From assembly GCF_037478305.1 (NCBI RefSeq), contig NZ_JBBGAZ010000001.1, positions 124,001-188,000 of the forward strand: a stretch of DNA of 64,000 nt. Direction: 5' to 3'. Below, one piece after another: positions 6,718 through 15,667 of the stretch. This DNA is from Cognatishimia coralii. Its GTDB lineage: Bacteria; Pseudomonadota; Alphaproteobacteria; Rhodobacterales; Rhodobacteraceae. Under the pieces are notes generated by a model that did no database searches, had not been told where the DNA came from, and saw only the letters and a program-made list of their open reading frames with translations. A program made the translations under genes and the position numbers. The number at the start of each line of letters is the position of its first letter. Positions within the stretch are counted from its first letter, which is position 1.

Positions 6718-8844
6718 ATGACGACGAAAAAAGACTGGGAAGCGCTGGCGGAGAAAGAACTGCGGGGCAAGCCGCTGGAGGCTCTGACCTGGGACACGCT
6801 GGAAGGCATTCAGGTCAAGCCGCTTTATACGGCTGAGGACACCGCAGAGATCGACCATATGGGTGGTCTGCCGGGCTTTGGGCCGTTCACACGCGGCGTT
6901 AAGGCGACGATGTATGCGGGCCGTCCTTGGACGATCCGTCAATATGCGGGCTTTTCCACCGCCGAGGAATCCAACGCTTTTTATCGCCGCAACCTGGCGG
7001 CGGGGCAGCAGGGTGTCTCTGTCGCTTTCGATCTGGCGACGCACCGGGGGTATGACTCTGATCACCCGCGTGTAGAGGGCGATGTTGGCAAGGCGGGCGT
7101 TGCGATTGACTCTGTTGAGGACATGAAGATCCTCTTTGACGGCATTCCGCTAGACAAGGTTTCCGTGTCCATGACCATGAACGGGGCCGTGATCCCGATC
7201 CTCGCGAATTTCATCGTCGCAGGCGAAGAGCAGGGGCATGACAAGGCGCTGCTCGCAGGCACCATTCAGAACGACATTCTGAAAGAATTCATGGTGCGCA
7301 ACACCTATATCTACCCGCCAGAGCCGTCGATGCGGATCATTTCGGACATCATCGAATATACCTCTAACGAGATGCCGAAATTTAACTCGATCTCGATCTC
7401 GGGCTATCACATGCAAGAGGCGGGGGCGAACCTTGTCCAAGAGCTTGCCTATACGCTGGCCGATGGTCGTGAATATGTGCGTGCGGCGATTGAAGCTGGT
7501 ATGGATGTGGACAAATTCGCGGGCCGCCTGAGCTTCTTCTTTGCGATTGGCATGAACTTCTTCATGGAAGCCGCGAAACTGCGCGCCGCGCGTCAGCTGT
7601 GGCATCGCATTATGACGGAGTTCGGCGCGAAATCAGAACGCTCCAAGATGCTGCGCACCCACTGCCAGACCTCGGGCGTTTCTTTGCAGGAACAAGACCC
7701 CTATAACAACGTCATCCGCACGGCGTATGAGGCGATGGCGGCGGCTTTGGGCGGCACACAATCCCTGCACACCAATGCTTTGGATGAGGCAATCGCGCTG
7801 CCAACCGATTTCTCGGCGCGGATTGCCCGCAACACCCAGCTGATCCTGCAAGAAGAGACCGGGATCACCAATGTCGTCGATCCTCTGGCGGGCTCTTACT
7901 ATGTGGAAAGCCTGACGGATGAGCTGGCGACCAAGGCCTGGGAACTCATTGAAGAAGTTGAGGAAATGGGCGGCATGACCAAGGCCGTGGCCTCTGGCAT
8001 GCCTAAACTGCGCATCGAGGAAACCGCCGCGCGGCGTCAGGCGATGATCGACCGGGGCGAAGAGGTCGTCGTGGGCGTGAACAAATACCGCAAAGAAAGC
8101 GAAGAGGCGATCGACATTCTGGACGTCGACAATATCGCCGTGCGTGAAAGCCAGATCAAACGTCTGGAAGAGATCCGCGCCAGCCGTGATGACGCAGCCT
8201 GCACGGCTGCTTTGGCGGAACTGACCCGCCGTGCCAAAGAAGGCGGCAACCTCTTGGAAGCCGCGGTCGAAGCCGCCCGCGCCCGGGCCTCTGTCGGAGA
8301 AATCAGCATGGCAATGGAAGACGAATTCGGCCGCCACCGCGCCGAAGTAAAGACCCTCGCAGGCGTCTATGGCGCGGCTTATGAAGGTGATGAGGGCTTT
8401 GCTAAGATCCAGAAATCTATCGAAGATTTCGCCGAGGAAGAGGGGCGTCGTCCACGCCTATTGGTAGTTAAAATGGGACAGGACGGCCACGATCGTGGAG
8501 CCAAGGTGATCGCGACGGCCTTTGCGGATATTGGCTTTGACGTGGACGTCGGGCCTCTGTTCCAGACACCCGCTGAGGCCGCGCAGGACGCGATTGACAA
8601 TGACGTGCATGTGGTTGGGATCTCGTCTCAGGCGGCGGGGCACAAAACGCTGGCGCCACAGCTGATCAAAGAGCTTCAGGCCAATGATGCGGGCGACATT
8701 ATCGTGATCTGTGGCGGGGTCATCCCGCAGCAGGATTATGAGTTCCTGAAAGAGGCCGGCGTGAAGGCGATCTTTGGGCCCGGGACGAATATTCCTGAGG
8801 CGGCTGAGGATATCCTGAACCTGATCCGCGAAGCGCGGAGCTGA
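6718..8844 (+). CDS. scpA: Methylmalonyl-CoA mutase, adenosylcobalamin-dependent
   Basis: Isomerises methylmalonyl-CoA to succinyl-CoA, the last step of propionyl-CoA assimilation. At 708 residues it is the full catalytic-type subunit. The TIM-barrel domain has RQYAGFSTAEESN (about 76-88) and FDLATHRGYDSDHPR (about 104-118). The C-terminal B12-binding domain has the base-off signature DGHDRG (about 589-594), a downstream GISSQAAGHK, and a GG loop in CGGVIPQQDY. A separate small subunit is not seen, so a homodimer is likely. The methylmalonyl-CoA epimerase and the MeaB chaperone needed with it are not in this window. The ATG at 6718 follows a weak GAGGATGG site. Confidence 0.96.
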   Translation: MTTKKDWEALAEKELRGKPLEALTWDTLEGIQVKPLYTAEDTAEIDHMGGLPGFGPFTRGVKATMYAGRPWTIRQYAGFSTAEESNAFYRRNLAAGQQGVSVAFDLATHRGYDSDHPRVEGDVGKAGVAIDSVEDMKILFDGIPLDKVSVSMTMNGAVIPILANFIVAGEEQGHDKALLAGTIQNDILKEFMVRNTYIYPPEPSMRIISDIIEYTSNEMPKFNSISISGYHMQEAGANLVQELAYTLADGREYVRAAIEAGMDVDKFAGRLSFFFAIGMNFFMEAAKLRAARQLWHRIMTEFGAKSERSKMLRTHCQTSGVSLQEQDPYNNVIRTAYEAMAAALGGTQSLHTNALDEAIALPTDFSARIARNTQLILQEETGITNVVDPLAGSYYVESLTDELATKAWELIEEVEEMGGMTKAVASGMPKLRIEETAARRQAMIDRGEEVVVGVNKYRKESEEAIDILDVDNIAVRESQIKRLEEIRASRDDAACTAALAELTRRAKEGGNLLEAAVEAARARASVGEISMAMEDEFGRHRAEVKTLAGVYGAAYEGDEGFAKIQKSIEDFAEEEGRRPRLLVVKMGQDGHDRGAKVIATAFADIGFDVDVGPLFQTPAEAAQDAIDNDVHVVGISSQAAGHKTLAPQLIKELQANDAGDIIVICGGVIPQQDYEFLKEAGVKAIFGPGTNIPEAAEDILNLIREARS

Positions 8845-8851
8845 TAGGCTG

Positions 8852-8900
8852 GGGGGCGCTGCCCCCCAAACCGCACGATTGATGGGGGGCTTTGCCCCCC
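8852..8900. repeat. Two near-identical G/C hairpins after the mutase gene
   Basis: GGGGGGC-GCT-GCCCCCC at 8852-8867 and GGGGGGC-TTT-GCCCCCC at 8884-8900 share the same 7-base stem, three-base loops and a trailing AAACC. They lie just after the mutase stop. There is no T-run, so this is a repeated palindromic element (REP-like) that may stabilise the 3' end, not a standard terminator. Confidence 0.6.
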
Positions 8901-8910
8901 AAACCCCCCA

Positions 8911-8933
8911 GGGATATTTCCTGCAAGAGAAAA
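8911..8933 (+). repeat. Dispersed intergenic motif, copy 1
   Basis: GGGATATTTCCTGCAAGAGA followed by AAA. One of six copies in the window sharing G(G/A)-T-ATTT then GCAAGA and an A-rich end. This copy sits after the hairpin pair and before the VOC gene. Confidence 0.6.
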
Positions 8934-8989
8934 GACGTTGTCTTTGATCTGACGAATTGTATGCTGAGCCTTCGCTTGTCGGAGCCAAC

Positions 8990-9595
8990 ATGCAGTTTGA
9001 CCATATCGCTATTGCTGGAGAGACCCTTGAGGCCGCTGTTGCCCATGTTGAAGATGCCCTTGGCGTGGCACTCTTGCCCGGTGGCAAACATGCGCATTTT
9101 GGTACACATAACCAGCTCTTGGGGCTGGCTGACGGGCTCTATTTGGAAGCCATTTCCATCGATCGAGATGCGCCTACGCCTGACTATCCACGTTGGTTTG
9201 ATCTGGACCGTTTTGCGGGTGCGCCTCGCATCAGCAATTGGATCTGCCGGAGCGAAGATTTGCTCGCGGAACTTGAAACCCTTCCAGATGGCGCGGGTGT
9301 TCCTGTGGCTTTGACTCGCGGAGATTTGGCCTGGCGGATGGCGGTGCCTGCGGATGGTATTCTGCCCTGCGACGGATGTTTTCCAGCGTTAATTCAATGG
9401 GATGTCGCAAAAATTCCGGGAGACATCCTGCCTGGGTCAGGTTGTAAGTTGACCAGATATGAGATCGCTCATCCTGAGGCGCTGTGGTTGCGTGAAACGA
9501 TCTCTTTGGACGATCCGAGAGTGCAGTTTGTCGAAGGCCCCCGTGAGATGCGCGCAACCTTTGAAACGCCCCACGGCACGCGGGTCTTGTCATGA
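8990..9595 (+). CDS. VOC-family glyoxalase-like protein
   Basis: A 201-residue cytoplasmic protein beginning MQFDHIAIAGETLEAAVAHV. The HxxIA start and length fit the glyoxalase-like (vicinal oxygen chelate) family with one long domain, related to the lactoylglutathione-lyase fold. His-4 and the glutamate in LYLEAISID (about 46-54) are plausible metal ligands. The ATG at 8990 is preceded by GGAG; an in-frame start at 8957 would add a poor N-terminus. Its stop overlaps the next gene by ATGA, so the two are translationally coupled. The substrate is unknown. Confidence 0.8.
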   Translation: MQFDHIAIAGETLEAAVAHVEDALGVALLPGGKHAHFGTHNQLLGLADGLYLEAISIDRDAPTPDYPRWFDLDRFAGAPRISNWICRSEDLLAELETLPDGAGVPVALTRGDLAWRMAVPADGILPCDGCFPALIQWDVAKIPGDILPGSGCKLTRYEIAHPEALWLRETISLDDPRVQFVEGPREMRATFETPHGTRVLS

Positions 9596-10071
9596 TCATC
9601 AGGCAAGCCAGCACGCAAGACGCGGTAGATATCGCTGCCGTCTGGAACGCTGAAATCCGCGATGGCGTGAGCACGTTCAACTCGGTCGAGAAAACGCTGA
9701 CCGAGGTCGAAGAGATGATCGCGCAGCGCGAAGCCGCGACGCAGGTGGCCCATGAAGGCGAGAGTTTTTTGGGTTTTGTCACCTATGGCCAGTTTCGCGG
9801 CGGGATCGGCTATCGTCATTCCGTGGAACACACGATCTATTTGACGCCGGCCGCAAAGGGGCGCGGCGTGGGGCGGGCCTTGATGGCGCGGATTTATGAG
9901 GTCGCACGTGGCGAAGGCCATCATATTATGGTGGCGGGCATAGGTGGCGAGAACGCAGATGCTATTGGCTTTCACACAGCGCTTGGGTTTAAGGAAGTCG
10001 GACGTATGCCCGAGGCCGGACGTAAGTTTGATCGCTGGATGACGCTCGTATTGATGCAAAGGGAATTATGA
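9592..10071 (+). CDS. GNAT acetyltransferase (phosphinothricin acetyltransferase-like)
   Basis: A 159-residue N-acetyltransferase of the GNAT superfamily. It shows VEHTIYLTPAAKGRGVGRALM (about 77-97), which contains the acetyl-CoA pyrophosphate-binding R/Q-x-x-G-x-G/A loop as KGRGVG, and the C-terminal IGFHTALGFKEVGRMPEAGRKF typical of the Pat/Bar subgroup acting on small amino-acid analogues. The start overlaps the preceding VOC gene by four bases. It may detoxify or modify an amino-acid-like compound together with its neighbour. The real substrate cannot be told from sequence. Confidence 0.85.
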   Translation: MIIRQASTQDAVDIAAVWNAEIRDGVSTFNSVEKTLTEVEEMIAQREAATQVAHEGESFLGFVTYGQFRGGIGYRHSVEHTIYLTPAAKGRGVGRALMARIYEVARGEGHHIMVAGIGGENADAIGFHTALGFKEVGRMPEAGRKFDRWMTLVLMQREL

Positions 10072-10110
10072 CGCGGTGACACTCCGTTAGCGCTCTCGTA
10101 TACTTGAATT

Positions 10111-10791
10111 ATGTCGATTTGGACCAGAATTAGCGATGCGATCGAAGCACTTGTGCAGGGGCAACCCCTGTCTGAGGTCTTTGACCGCTTGCGCACGCCG
10201 CCAGAGCGCTCGATTGCCTTTACAATTGCCGTGATTGCCCTGGGGGCCAAGATGGCCAAGGCCGATGGCTTGGTGACCCGCGACGAGGTCACTGCCTTTC
10301 GTGAGGTCTTTCACATCCGGCCTGAGGATGAGGCGGGGGCCGCGCGGGTCTTTAATCTGGCGCGGCAGGATGCTGCGGGTTTTGAGGAATATGCCGCGCG
10401 TATTCATCGCTTGTTTGGGGCCGATCACCCGACCTATTGCGATTTGGTGGAGGGGCTCTTTCATATCTCGTTGGCGGATGGGGAATTTCATCCCAATGAG
10501 AATGTGTTCCTTGAGCGGGTTGCCGAGATTTTTGAGATGTCGCCGGCCAGATATCAGGCGATCAAAACGCGCTTTGTGCCAGATGCAGAGCCAGATCCCT
10601 ACACGGTTTTGGGCGTGGACCCGAATGCCTCGATGGACGAGATGCGTAAGGCTTGGCGACAGCTGGTTCGTGAGACCCATCCCGATGCGATGGTCGCGCG
10701 TGGCGTGCCCGAAGAGGCTGTGAAGATTGCCGAGAAGAAGATGATCGACATCAACCGCGCCTGGGACACCATCAACGGCAAGGCAGCGTAA
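10111..10791 (+). CDS. TerB-like and DnaJ-domain protein (DjlA-type, soluble)
   Basis: A 226-residue protein with two parts. Residues about 30-145 form an all-helical TerB/DjlA-like domain, including AKADGLVTRDEV (about 49-60) and FHISLADGEFHPNE, both with the acidic DG turn of this family. Residues about 165-226 are a J domain starting DPYTVLGVDPNASMDEMRKAWRQ and carrying the HPD tripeptide that stimulates DnaK ATPase. Unlike E. coli DjlA there is no N-terminal membrane anchor. The ATG at 10111 has no clear ribosome-binding site. The stop overlaps the start of the next gene by one base (TAATG). A co-chaperone role is inferred; the client is unknown. Confidence 0.85.
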   Translation: MSIWTRISDAIEALVQGQPLSEVFDRLRTPPERSIAFTIAVIALGAKMAKADGLVTRDEVTAFREVFHIRPEDEAGAARVFNLARQDAAGFEEYAARIHRLFGADHPTYCDLVEGLFHISLADGEFHPNENVFLERVAEIFEMSPARYQAIKTRFVPDAEPDPYTVLGVDPNASMDEMRKAWRQLVRETHPDAMVARGVPEEAVKIAEKKMIDINRAWDTINGKAA

Positions 10792-11795
10792 TGCGGATTG
10801 CGACCTACAATATCGAGTGGTTCGCAAATCTGTTTGATGAAGAAAATCAATTGGTACTGGACGACTCATGGTCCTCGCGTCGGGATGTGACCAAAGGCCA
10901 GCAGGCGGCGGCTGTGGCGCATGTTCTGCGGTCTATGGATGCGGATGCAATTCTTGTGGTCGAGGCGCCTGATCAGAACGGGAAACGCTCAACCGTCGCC
11001 GCTTTGGAGGACTTTGCCGCGCATTTTGAACTTCGCACAAGCGACGCGATCATCGGGTTTTCCAATGACACGCAACAGGAATTGGCGCTGCTTTATGATC
11101 CACATGTTTTAAAGACGCGGCATGATCCCAAAAGTTCGCTGGATGCGCCGCGATTTGATCAAGAGCTGGGCATTGATCTGGACGTGGATGAACGCAGCGA
11201 TACGGTGCGGTTTTCCAAACCACCTTTGGAACTCGCGGTGACGACGAAATTCGGCAGCGAATTTCGTCTCATCGGCGCGCATTTGAAATCCAAAGCCCCG
11301 CATGGCGCGCGTAATCGCGACGAGGTCATGCGGATCTCGATTGCCAATCGGCGCAAGCAATTGGCGCAAGCGATTTGGCTTCGGCGTCGGATCGTGGAGC
11401 TCCTGAAAAATGGCGACTCTCTGATGGTGCTCGGAGATCTCAATGACGGCCCCGGTCTGGATGAATACGAGGGGCTCTTTGGGCGTTCGTCGGTTGAGAT
11501 CGTGATGGGAGAGCAGGGCGAGAACTGTCTGACCGATCCCCATGCGCGACAGGCTTTAGGGCCTCGGCTGGGTGCGCGGCCGACCACATCACGGTTCTAT
11601 TTGCGCCATGAGGGGCGGTATCTGCAGGCGCTTTTGGACTACATCATGGTCTCACACGACCTTGCGGCCAAATCCCCGAAATGGCGGATCTGGCATCCGT
11701 TTGATGATCATGATTGCTGGGCCGATGAAGCCTTGCGCGCAGCCTTGCTGGATGCCTCAGACCACTTCCCGGTCACGCTGGATATCGATCTTTAG
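10791..11795 (+). CDS. Endonuclease/exonuclease/phosphatase (EEP) family hydrolase
   Basis: A 334-residue protein of the DNase I/exonuclease III-like fold. It begins MRIATYNIEWFANLF, where the Asn in TYN is the usual first metal-site residue. It contains ILVVEAPDQN (about 55-64), LGDLNDGPGLDEYEG (about 215-229) with the catalytic Asp-x-Asn, and ends in ASDHFPVTLDIDL, where the Asp-His pair is the general-base motif. Substrates in this family range from DNA to phosphoesters and cannot be chosen here. There is no signal peptide, so it is cytoplasmic. The start overlaps the DnaJ-like gene, and the 3' end overlaps the convergent ppx gene by 4 bases. Confidence 0.85.
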   Translation: MRIATYNIEWFANLFDEENQLVLDDSWSSRRDVTKGQQAAAVAHVLRSMDADAILVVEAPDQNGKRSTVAALEDFAAHFELRTSDAIIGFSNDTQQELALLYDPHVLKTRHDPKSSLDAPRFDQELGIDLDVDERSDTVRFSKPPLELAVTTKFGSEFRLIGAHLKSKAPHGARNRDEVMRISIANRRKQLAQAIWLRRRIVELLKNGDSLMVLGDLNDGPGLDEYEGLFGRSSVEIVMGEQGENCLTDPHARQALGPRLGARPTTSRFYLRHEGRYLQALLDYIMVSHDLAAKSPKWRIWHPFDDHDCWADEALRAALLDASDHFPVTLDIDL

Positions 11796-13330
11796 GAAAA
11801 GCTCACAAAGAGCTCTGCCTCAAGCGCGCTGGCGAGTGATTGCAGCCGAGCCTCAGCCACCTCGCCATAGAGCGCGCGGGCGCGATCCGGCAGTTCCAGA
11901 TGCAGTTCGGCGGACGCGGCCTTATACGTCAGTTTGCCCAGATCCGTGCCCGCCTGCATCCACAACATCGCGCCAAAGCGCATGGCTTTGCCAAGGATTT
12001 CAGCCTGTTTCTGGTCTTCGAGGTTTAGAAGGTCATAGAGCTCTTCAAACCGCGTGCCTTCGCGTTTGTTGCGATAGCGGTGCAGTAAGGCCAGCCCGAG
12101 AAACACACGCTCGGAATGCTTAAGCCCACCCAAGTTCGCGCGCGTCGCGTTGTCAAAACAGGTTTCCGCGCGATAGTCGGGATGCGCGCGCCAGCTGACG
12201 TCGTGCAAAAGGCAAGCGGCCTTGACCAAACGTTTGCGGTCTTTGCTGCCGTCTTTGAACAGAGGCTTCACGAAATCATAAAGCGTCCGCCCAAACCCCG
12301 GCAGACGCGCGTCCTTGGATTCCGCATGGCGACAGGCTTCGATCAGGGGATCACGTCGACGCAACTCGTCTGGCATTTGCTCGTAAAGCATGCCCTCGCG
12401 GATGCCGTAGCTCGAGATCGCGATATCATAGGGGGTGAAACGGTCAAGCAGGCCGATCAGGACCTCGATCGCAAAAGGCACCAGCGCCATCCGTTGGGCG
12501 GATAGTCCACAACGCTGGCGCAGCTCTTCCAGATCATTCTCGGCGATAAACGCGGCCGTTGCCGCCACATCTTCGGCGGTCATACGGTATTCATGCAGCA
12601 CGTTCAGCGGATAGGCGCGGCGTTCCATGTCAACGCGTGCAATGGCCCGCCAAGAGCCGCCCACAAGGAACAGGCGGTTCTCCTGATCGCCCATTTTCAC
12701 ATAGAGCTTGTCGAGCGTTTTCTGGATGTAAGCCTGACGCCCCTCGGCTCCGCCTTCGATGTCTTGCAACTTCAGAGGGCCGAGTTTCGAGGTCACACGC
12801 TCGCCGACCTCTCCGTCGTTGATTTCCGCGAGTTCCATGGACGAGCCGCCGATGTCACAAACCAGACCATAGGACCCGGGCCAGCCCAGCAATACACCTT
12901 GGGCTGACAGTCGGGCTTCTTCTTTGCCGTCGATGACGTGGATTTCTAGGCCGGTCTTGTCCAGCACTTCGGCACAGAACTCGGGGCCGTCTTCGGCCTC
13001 GCGGACTGCGGCCGTGGCGACGGCGGTCAGGGGGCCGTTGCAGATTTGCGCAGCGATCTCTTGGAAACGGGCGATGGCGGACAGGGCACGCGCGCGGCCC
13101 TCGGGGTTCAGGCGGCCTGTGTCGGATAATCCCGCGCCCAAGGCACACATGATCTTTTCGTTAAAGAAATAGGCAGGGCTGCGCGCCGCGCCGTCAAACA
13201 CCACCAGCCGGACAGAGTTTGACCCCACATCCACAACGCCCACGCGTTTCAGCTTTCGAGAGGATGGGTCGTTAAAGAGCGGGCGTCCAAAGATATCCGC
13301 GTCTTCTAGGCTGTCGATGGTTACATTCAT
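11792..13330 (-). CDS. ppx: Exopolyphosphatase / Ppx-GppA phosphatase
   Basis: Hydrolyses terminal phosphates from polyphosphate (or pppGpp). With the ATG at 13328-13330 the protein has 512 residues. It shows the ASKHA-type phosphate loops VGVVDVGSNSVRLVVFDG (about 30-47) and CDIGGSSMELAEI (about 157-169), the glutamate near AAVREAEDG, and a C-terminal helical HD-like region with LLHDVSWRAHPDYR. A TTG-initiated extension up to 13384 is possible but lacks a ribosome-binding site. The gene lies 77 bases downstream of ppk on the same strand, so synthesis and breakdown of polyphosphate are probably controlled as one unit. Confidence 0.93.
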   Translation of the reverse strand: MNVTIDSLEDADIFGRPLFNDPSSRKLKRVGVVDVGSNSVRLVVFDGAARSPAYFFNEKIMCALGAGLSDTGRLNPEGRARALSAIARFQEIAAQICNGPLTAVATAAVREAEDGPEFCAEVLDKTGLEIHVIDGKEEARLSAQGVLLGWPGSYGLVCDIGGSSMELAEINDGEVGERVTSKLGPLKLQDIEGGAEGRQAYIQKTLDKLYVKMGDQENRLFLVGGSWRAIARVDMERRAYPLNVLHEYRMTAEDVAATAAFIAENDLEELRQRCGLSAQRMALVPFAIEVLIGLLDRFTPYDIAISSYGIREGMLYEQMPDELRRRDPLIEACRHAESKDARLPGFGRTLYDFVKPLFKDGSKDRKRLVKAACLLHDVSWRAHPDYRAETCFDNATRANLGGLKHSERVFLGLALLHRYRNKREGTRFEELYDLLNLEDQKQAEILGKAMRFGAMLWMQAGTDLGKLTYKAASAELHLELPDRARALYGEVAEARLQSLASALEAELFVSFS

Positions 13331-13407
13331 GAATCGCCCCAGGGTCTTGGCTTGCAAGATGCGGCACGGGGCAGGGTGGGTCAATGGATCAGAACGAACT
13401 GCGCGGT

Positions 13408-15594
13408 TTATGTCGCGGCTTCATCATCCGTGTGCGTCAGTTTCGGCACATCCGAGGCCCCCGCCGATCCGCGCCCTGATAGCGACGGGTTTTCCATAAA
13501 GAAACGGTGGCAGTTGAACGAAAACTCGCCCTGAGGCACCTGCGCGCGATCAAAGCTGCCGTCGGCCTTCATGACCCAGCTTTGCGCCGTATCGGCCATA
13601 TTCGCGGCCATGATCTGGCTTACGATCTGCGCTTTCACGGTCGGGTTGTCGATCCGGACCAGTGTTTCCACTCGCCGGTTCAGGTTGCGGCCCATCCAGT
13701 CGGCGGAGGAAATATAGACCTTGGCCTTCTTGCTGGGCAGCCCATGGCCATTACCGAAGCAGGCGATCCGGGAATGTTCCAGAAAGCGCCCGACCACGGA
13801 TTTCACACGGATATTGTCCGAGAGCCCTTTGATCCCGGGACGCAGCCCACAGATGCCACGCACGACAAGGCTGATTTTCACACCGGCCTGGCTCGCCTCA
13901 TAAAGCGCGTCGATGACCTCGGATTCGATCAGGGAATTCATCTTGGCCCAGATCTCGGCAGGCTTTCCTGCCCGCGCGAACTCGGCCTCTTTGCGGATGT
14001 TCTCGATAAGGGTTTTCTTTAAGGAAAGCGGTGAAATCGCAAGGTTTTCAAGGCTTTCTGGCTGCACATAGCCTGAGAGATAGTTGAAGATCTTGGTGGC
14101 ATCCCGCCCCAGGCCATCGTCGCAGGTAAAGAAGCTGAGGTCGGTATACACCTTGGCCGTGATTGGGTGGTAGTTACCGGTGCCATAGTGGGTATAGGTC
14201 ACCAACCGATTGCCCTCGCGCCGCACAACGGTCGAGATCTTGGCGTGGGTTTTCCAATCGGTGAACCCGTAAACAACATGCGCACCCGCGCGTTCCAGAC
14301 GGCGGGACTGGCGGATATTGGCGGCTTCGTCAAAGCGGGCTTTGAGTTCGACCAAAGCGGTCACGGATTTCCCGTCCTCCGCCGCCTCACAAAGCGCTTC
14401 GACGATGGGCGAACGTTTGGACGTGCGATAAAGCGTCTGTTTGATCGCCACCACATTTGGGTCGCGCGCCGCCTGGCTGATGAAGCGCACCACCATATCG
14501 AACGTCTCATAAGGGTGGTGCAGCAGCATGTCTTTCTGCTTGATCGCGGCAAACATATCGCCGTCGTGGTCTTGGACACGTTCAGGCACGCGTGGCGCGA
14601 AAGGCGTCCACAGCAGGTCAGGGCGGTTATCCAGAACCAGCTCTTTGAGGTCCGCAATCCCGATCATTCCGTCAAATTCGATGATCTCTTGTGGATTCAC
14701 ATGCAGCTCGCGGCTGATCATGTTGCGCAGGCTTTTGGGTGCGCCGCGCGACAATTGCAGACGCACGACTTCACCGCGACGCCGCCGTTTCAGGGCGGTT
14801 TCAAACTCGCGCACGAGGTCTTCGGCCTCTTCTTCGACCTCCATATCGCTGTCGCGCAAGACGCGGAAGGTACAGTGGCCCTTGGCCTTATAGCCGGGGA
14901 ACAGAATTTCCAGATGCAGGATCAAGAGATCCTCAAGCATCAGGAACCGTTGCGTGCCATTGGTGCCGGGCAGGGCGACAAAGCGATCGATCTGATGTGG
15001 GATCGGCAAGAGCGCTTGCAGCGGGCGTTTGTCTTTTTTGCGTTCAAGCTCCAGCGCCAGCGAATAGCCGGTGTTGGGGATGAACGGAAACGGGTGCGCG
15101 GGATCAATCGCGAGCGGCGAGAGAACCGGGAAGACTTGATTGAGGAAGACGTCTTGCAAAAAGACCGCATCGTCCTCTGTGATTTCCTCGCGGTTCAGAA
15201 CGAGAATATCCGAAGCCGTCAGCTCTTCGCGCAGCTGCGCAAAGATCGCCTGTTGCCGTGTCATCAGCTTGCGGGCGTCTTCGTCGATCAGAACCAACTG
15301 CTCGGCAGGGGATAGACCGTCTTGGCCGGGGGTCACATTGCCTTCACGCGCCAATTCGCGCAGACCCGCGACGCGGACGGTGTAGAACTCGTCCAAGTTG
15401 GTCGCGGAAATCGACAGGAACCGCAGCCGTTCCAGCAAGGGCACGCGGGTGTTTTCTGCCTCTTCCAAGACGCGCCAGTTAAAGGCCAGCCAGCTCAGCT
15501 CACGATTAAAGAACCGGTCAGGGCCGGTCAGGTCCATCTCTGGGATTTCTATCGGAGTTTGGAAGTCTGACTTCAGGAAATCGGCGTTGGTCAT
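13408..15594 (-). CDS. ppk: Polyphosphate kinase 1
   Basis: Reversibly polymerises the gamma-phosphate of ATP into polyphosphate; a peripheral membrane enzyme. At 728 residues it has the normal PPK1 length. The N domain has FFNRELSWLAFNWRVLEEA (about 28-46) and ISATNLDEFYTVRVAGL. The catalytic core carries THYGTGNYHPITAKVYTD with the phospho-accepting His, and HSRIACFGNG in the second phospholipase-D-like half. A C-terminal GEFSFNCHRFFMENP precedes a short Gly/Ser tail. The ATG at 15592-15594 has only a weak ribosome-binding site. It is followed by ppx and preceded by the hda-like gene. Confidence 0.95.
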   Translation of the reverse strand: MTNADFLKSDFQTPIEIPEMDLTGPDRFFNRELSWLAFNWRVLEEAENTRVPLLERLRFLSISATNLDEFYTVRVAGLRELAREGNVTPGQDGLSPAEQLVLIDEDARKLMTRQQAIFAQLREELTASDILVLNREEITEDDAVFLQDVFLNQVFPVLSPLAIDPAHPFPFIPNTGYSLALELERKKDKRPLQALLPIPHQIDRFVALPGTNGTQRFLMLEDLLILHLEILFPGYKAKGHCTFRVLRDSDMEVEEEAEDLVREFETALKRRRRGEVVRLQLSRGAPKSLRNMISRELHVNPQEIIEFDGMIGIADLKELVLDNRPDLLWTPFAPRVPERVQDHDGDMFAAIKQKDMLLHHPYETFDMVVRFISQAARDPNVVAIKQTLYRTSKRSPIVEALCEAAEDGKSVTALVELKARFDEAANIRQSRRLERAGAHVVYGFTDWKTHAKISTVVRREGNRLVTYTHYGTGNYHPITAKVYTDLSFFTCDDGLGRDATKIFNYLSGYVQPESLENLAISPLSLKKTLIENIRKEAEFARAGKPAEIWAKMNSLIESEVIDALYEASQAGVKISLVVRGICGLRPGIKGLSDNIRVKSVVGRFLEHSRIACFGNGHGLPSKKAKVYISSADWMGRNLNRRVETLVRIDNPTVKAQIVSQIMAANMADTAQSWVMKADGSFDRAQVPQGEFSFNCHRFFMENPSLSGRGSAGASDVPKLTHTDDEAAT

Positions 15595-15667
15595 AAAGGG
15601 TCGGTTATCAGCACTCTGTCACAGGAAGATGACAGTATCGCGCCAACGGGCCGGACTGTCCAGAGAC

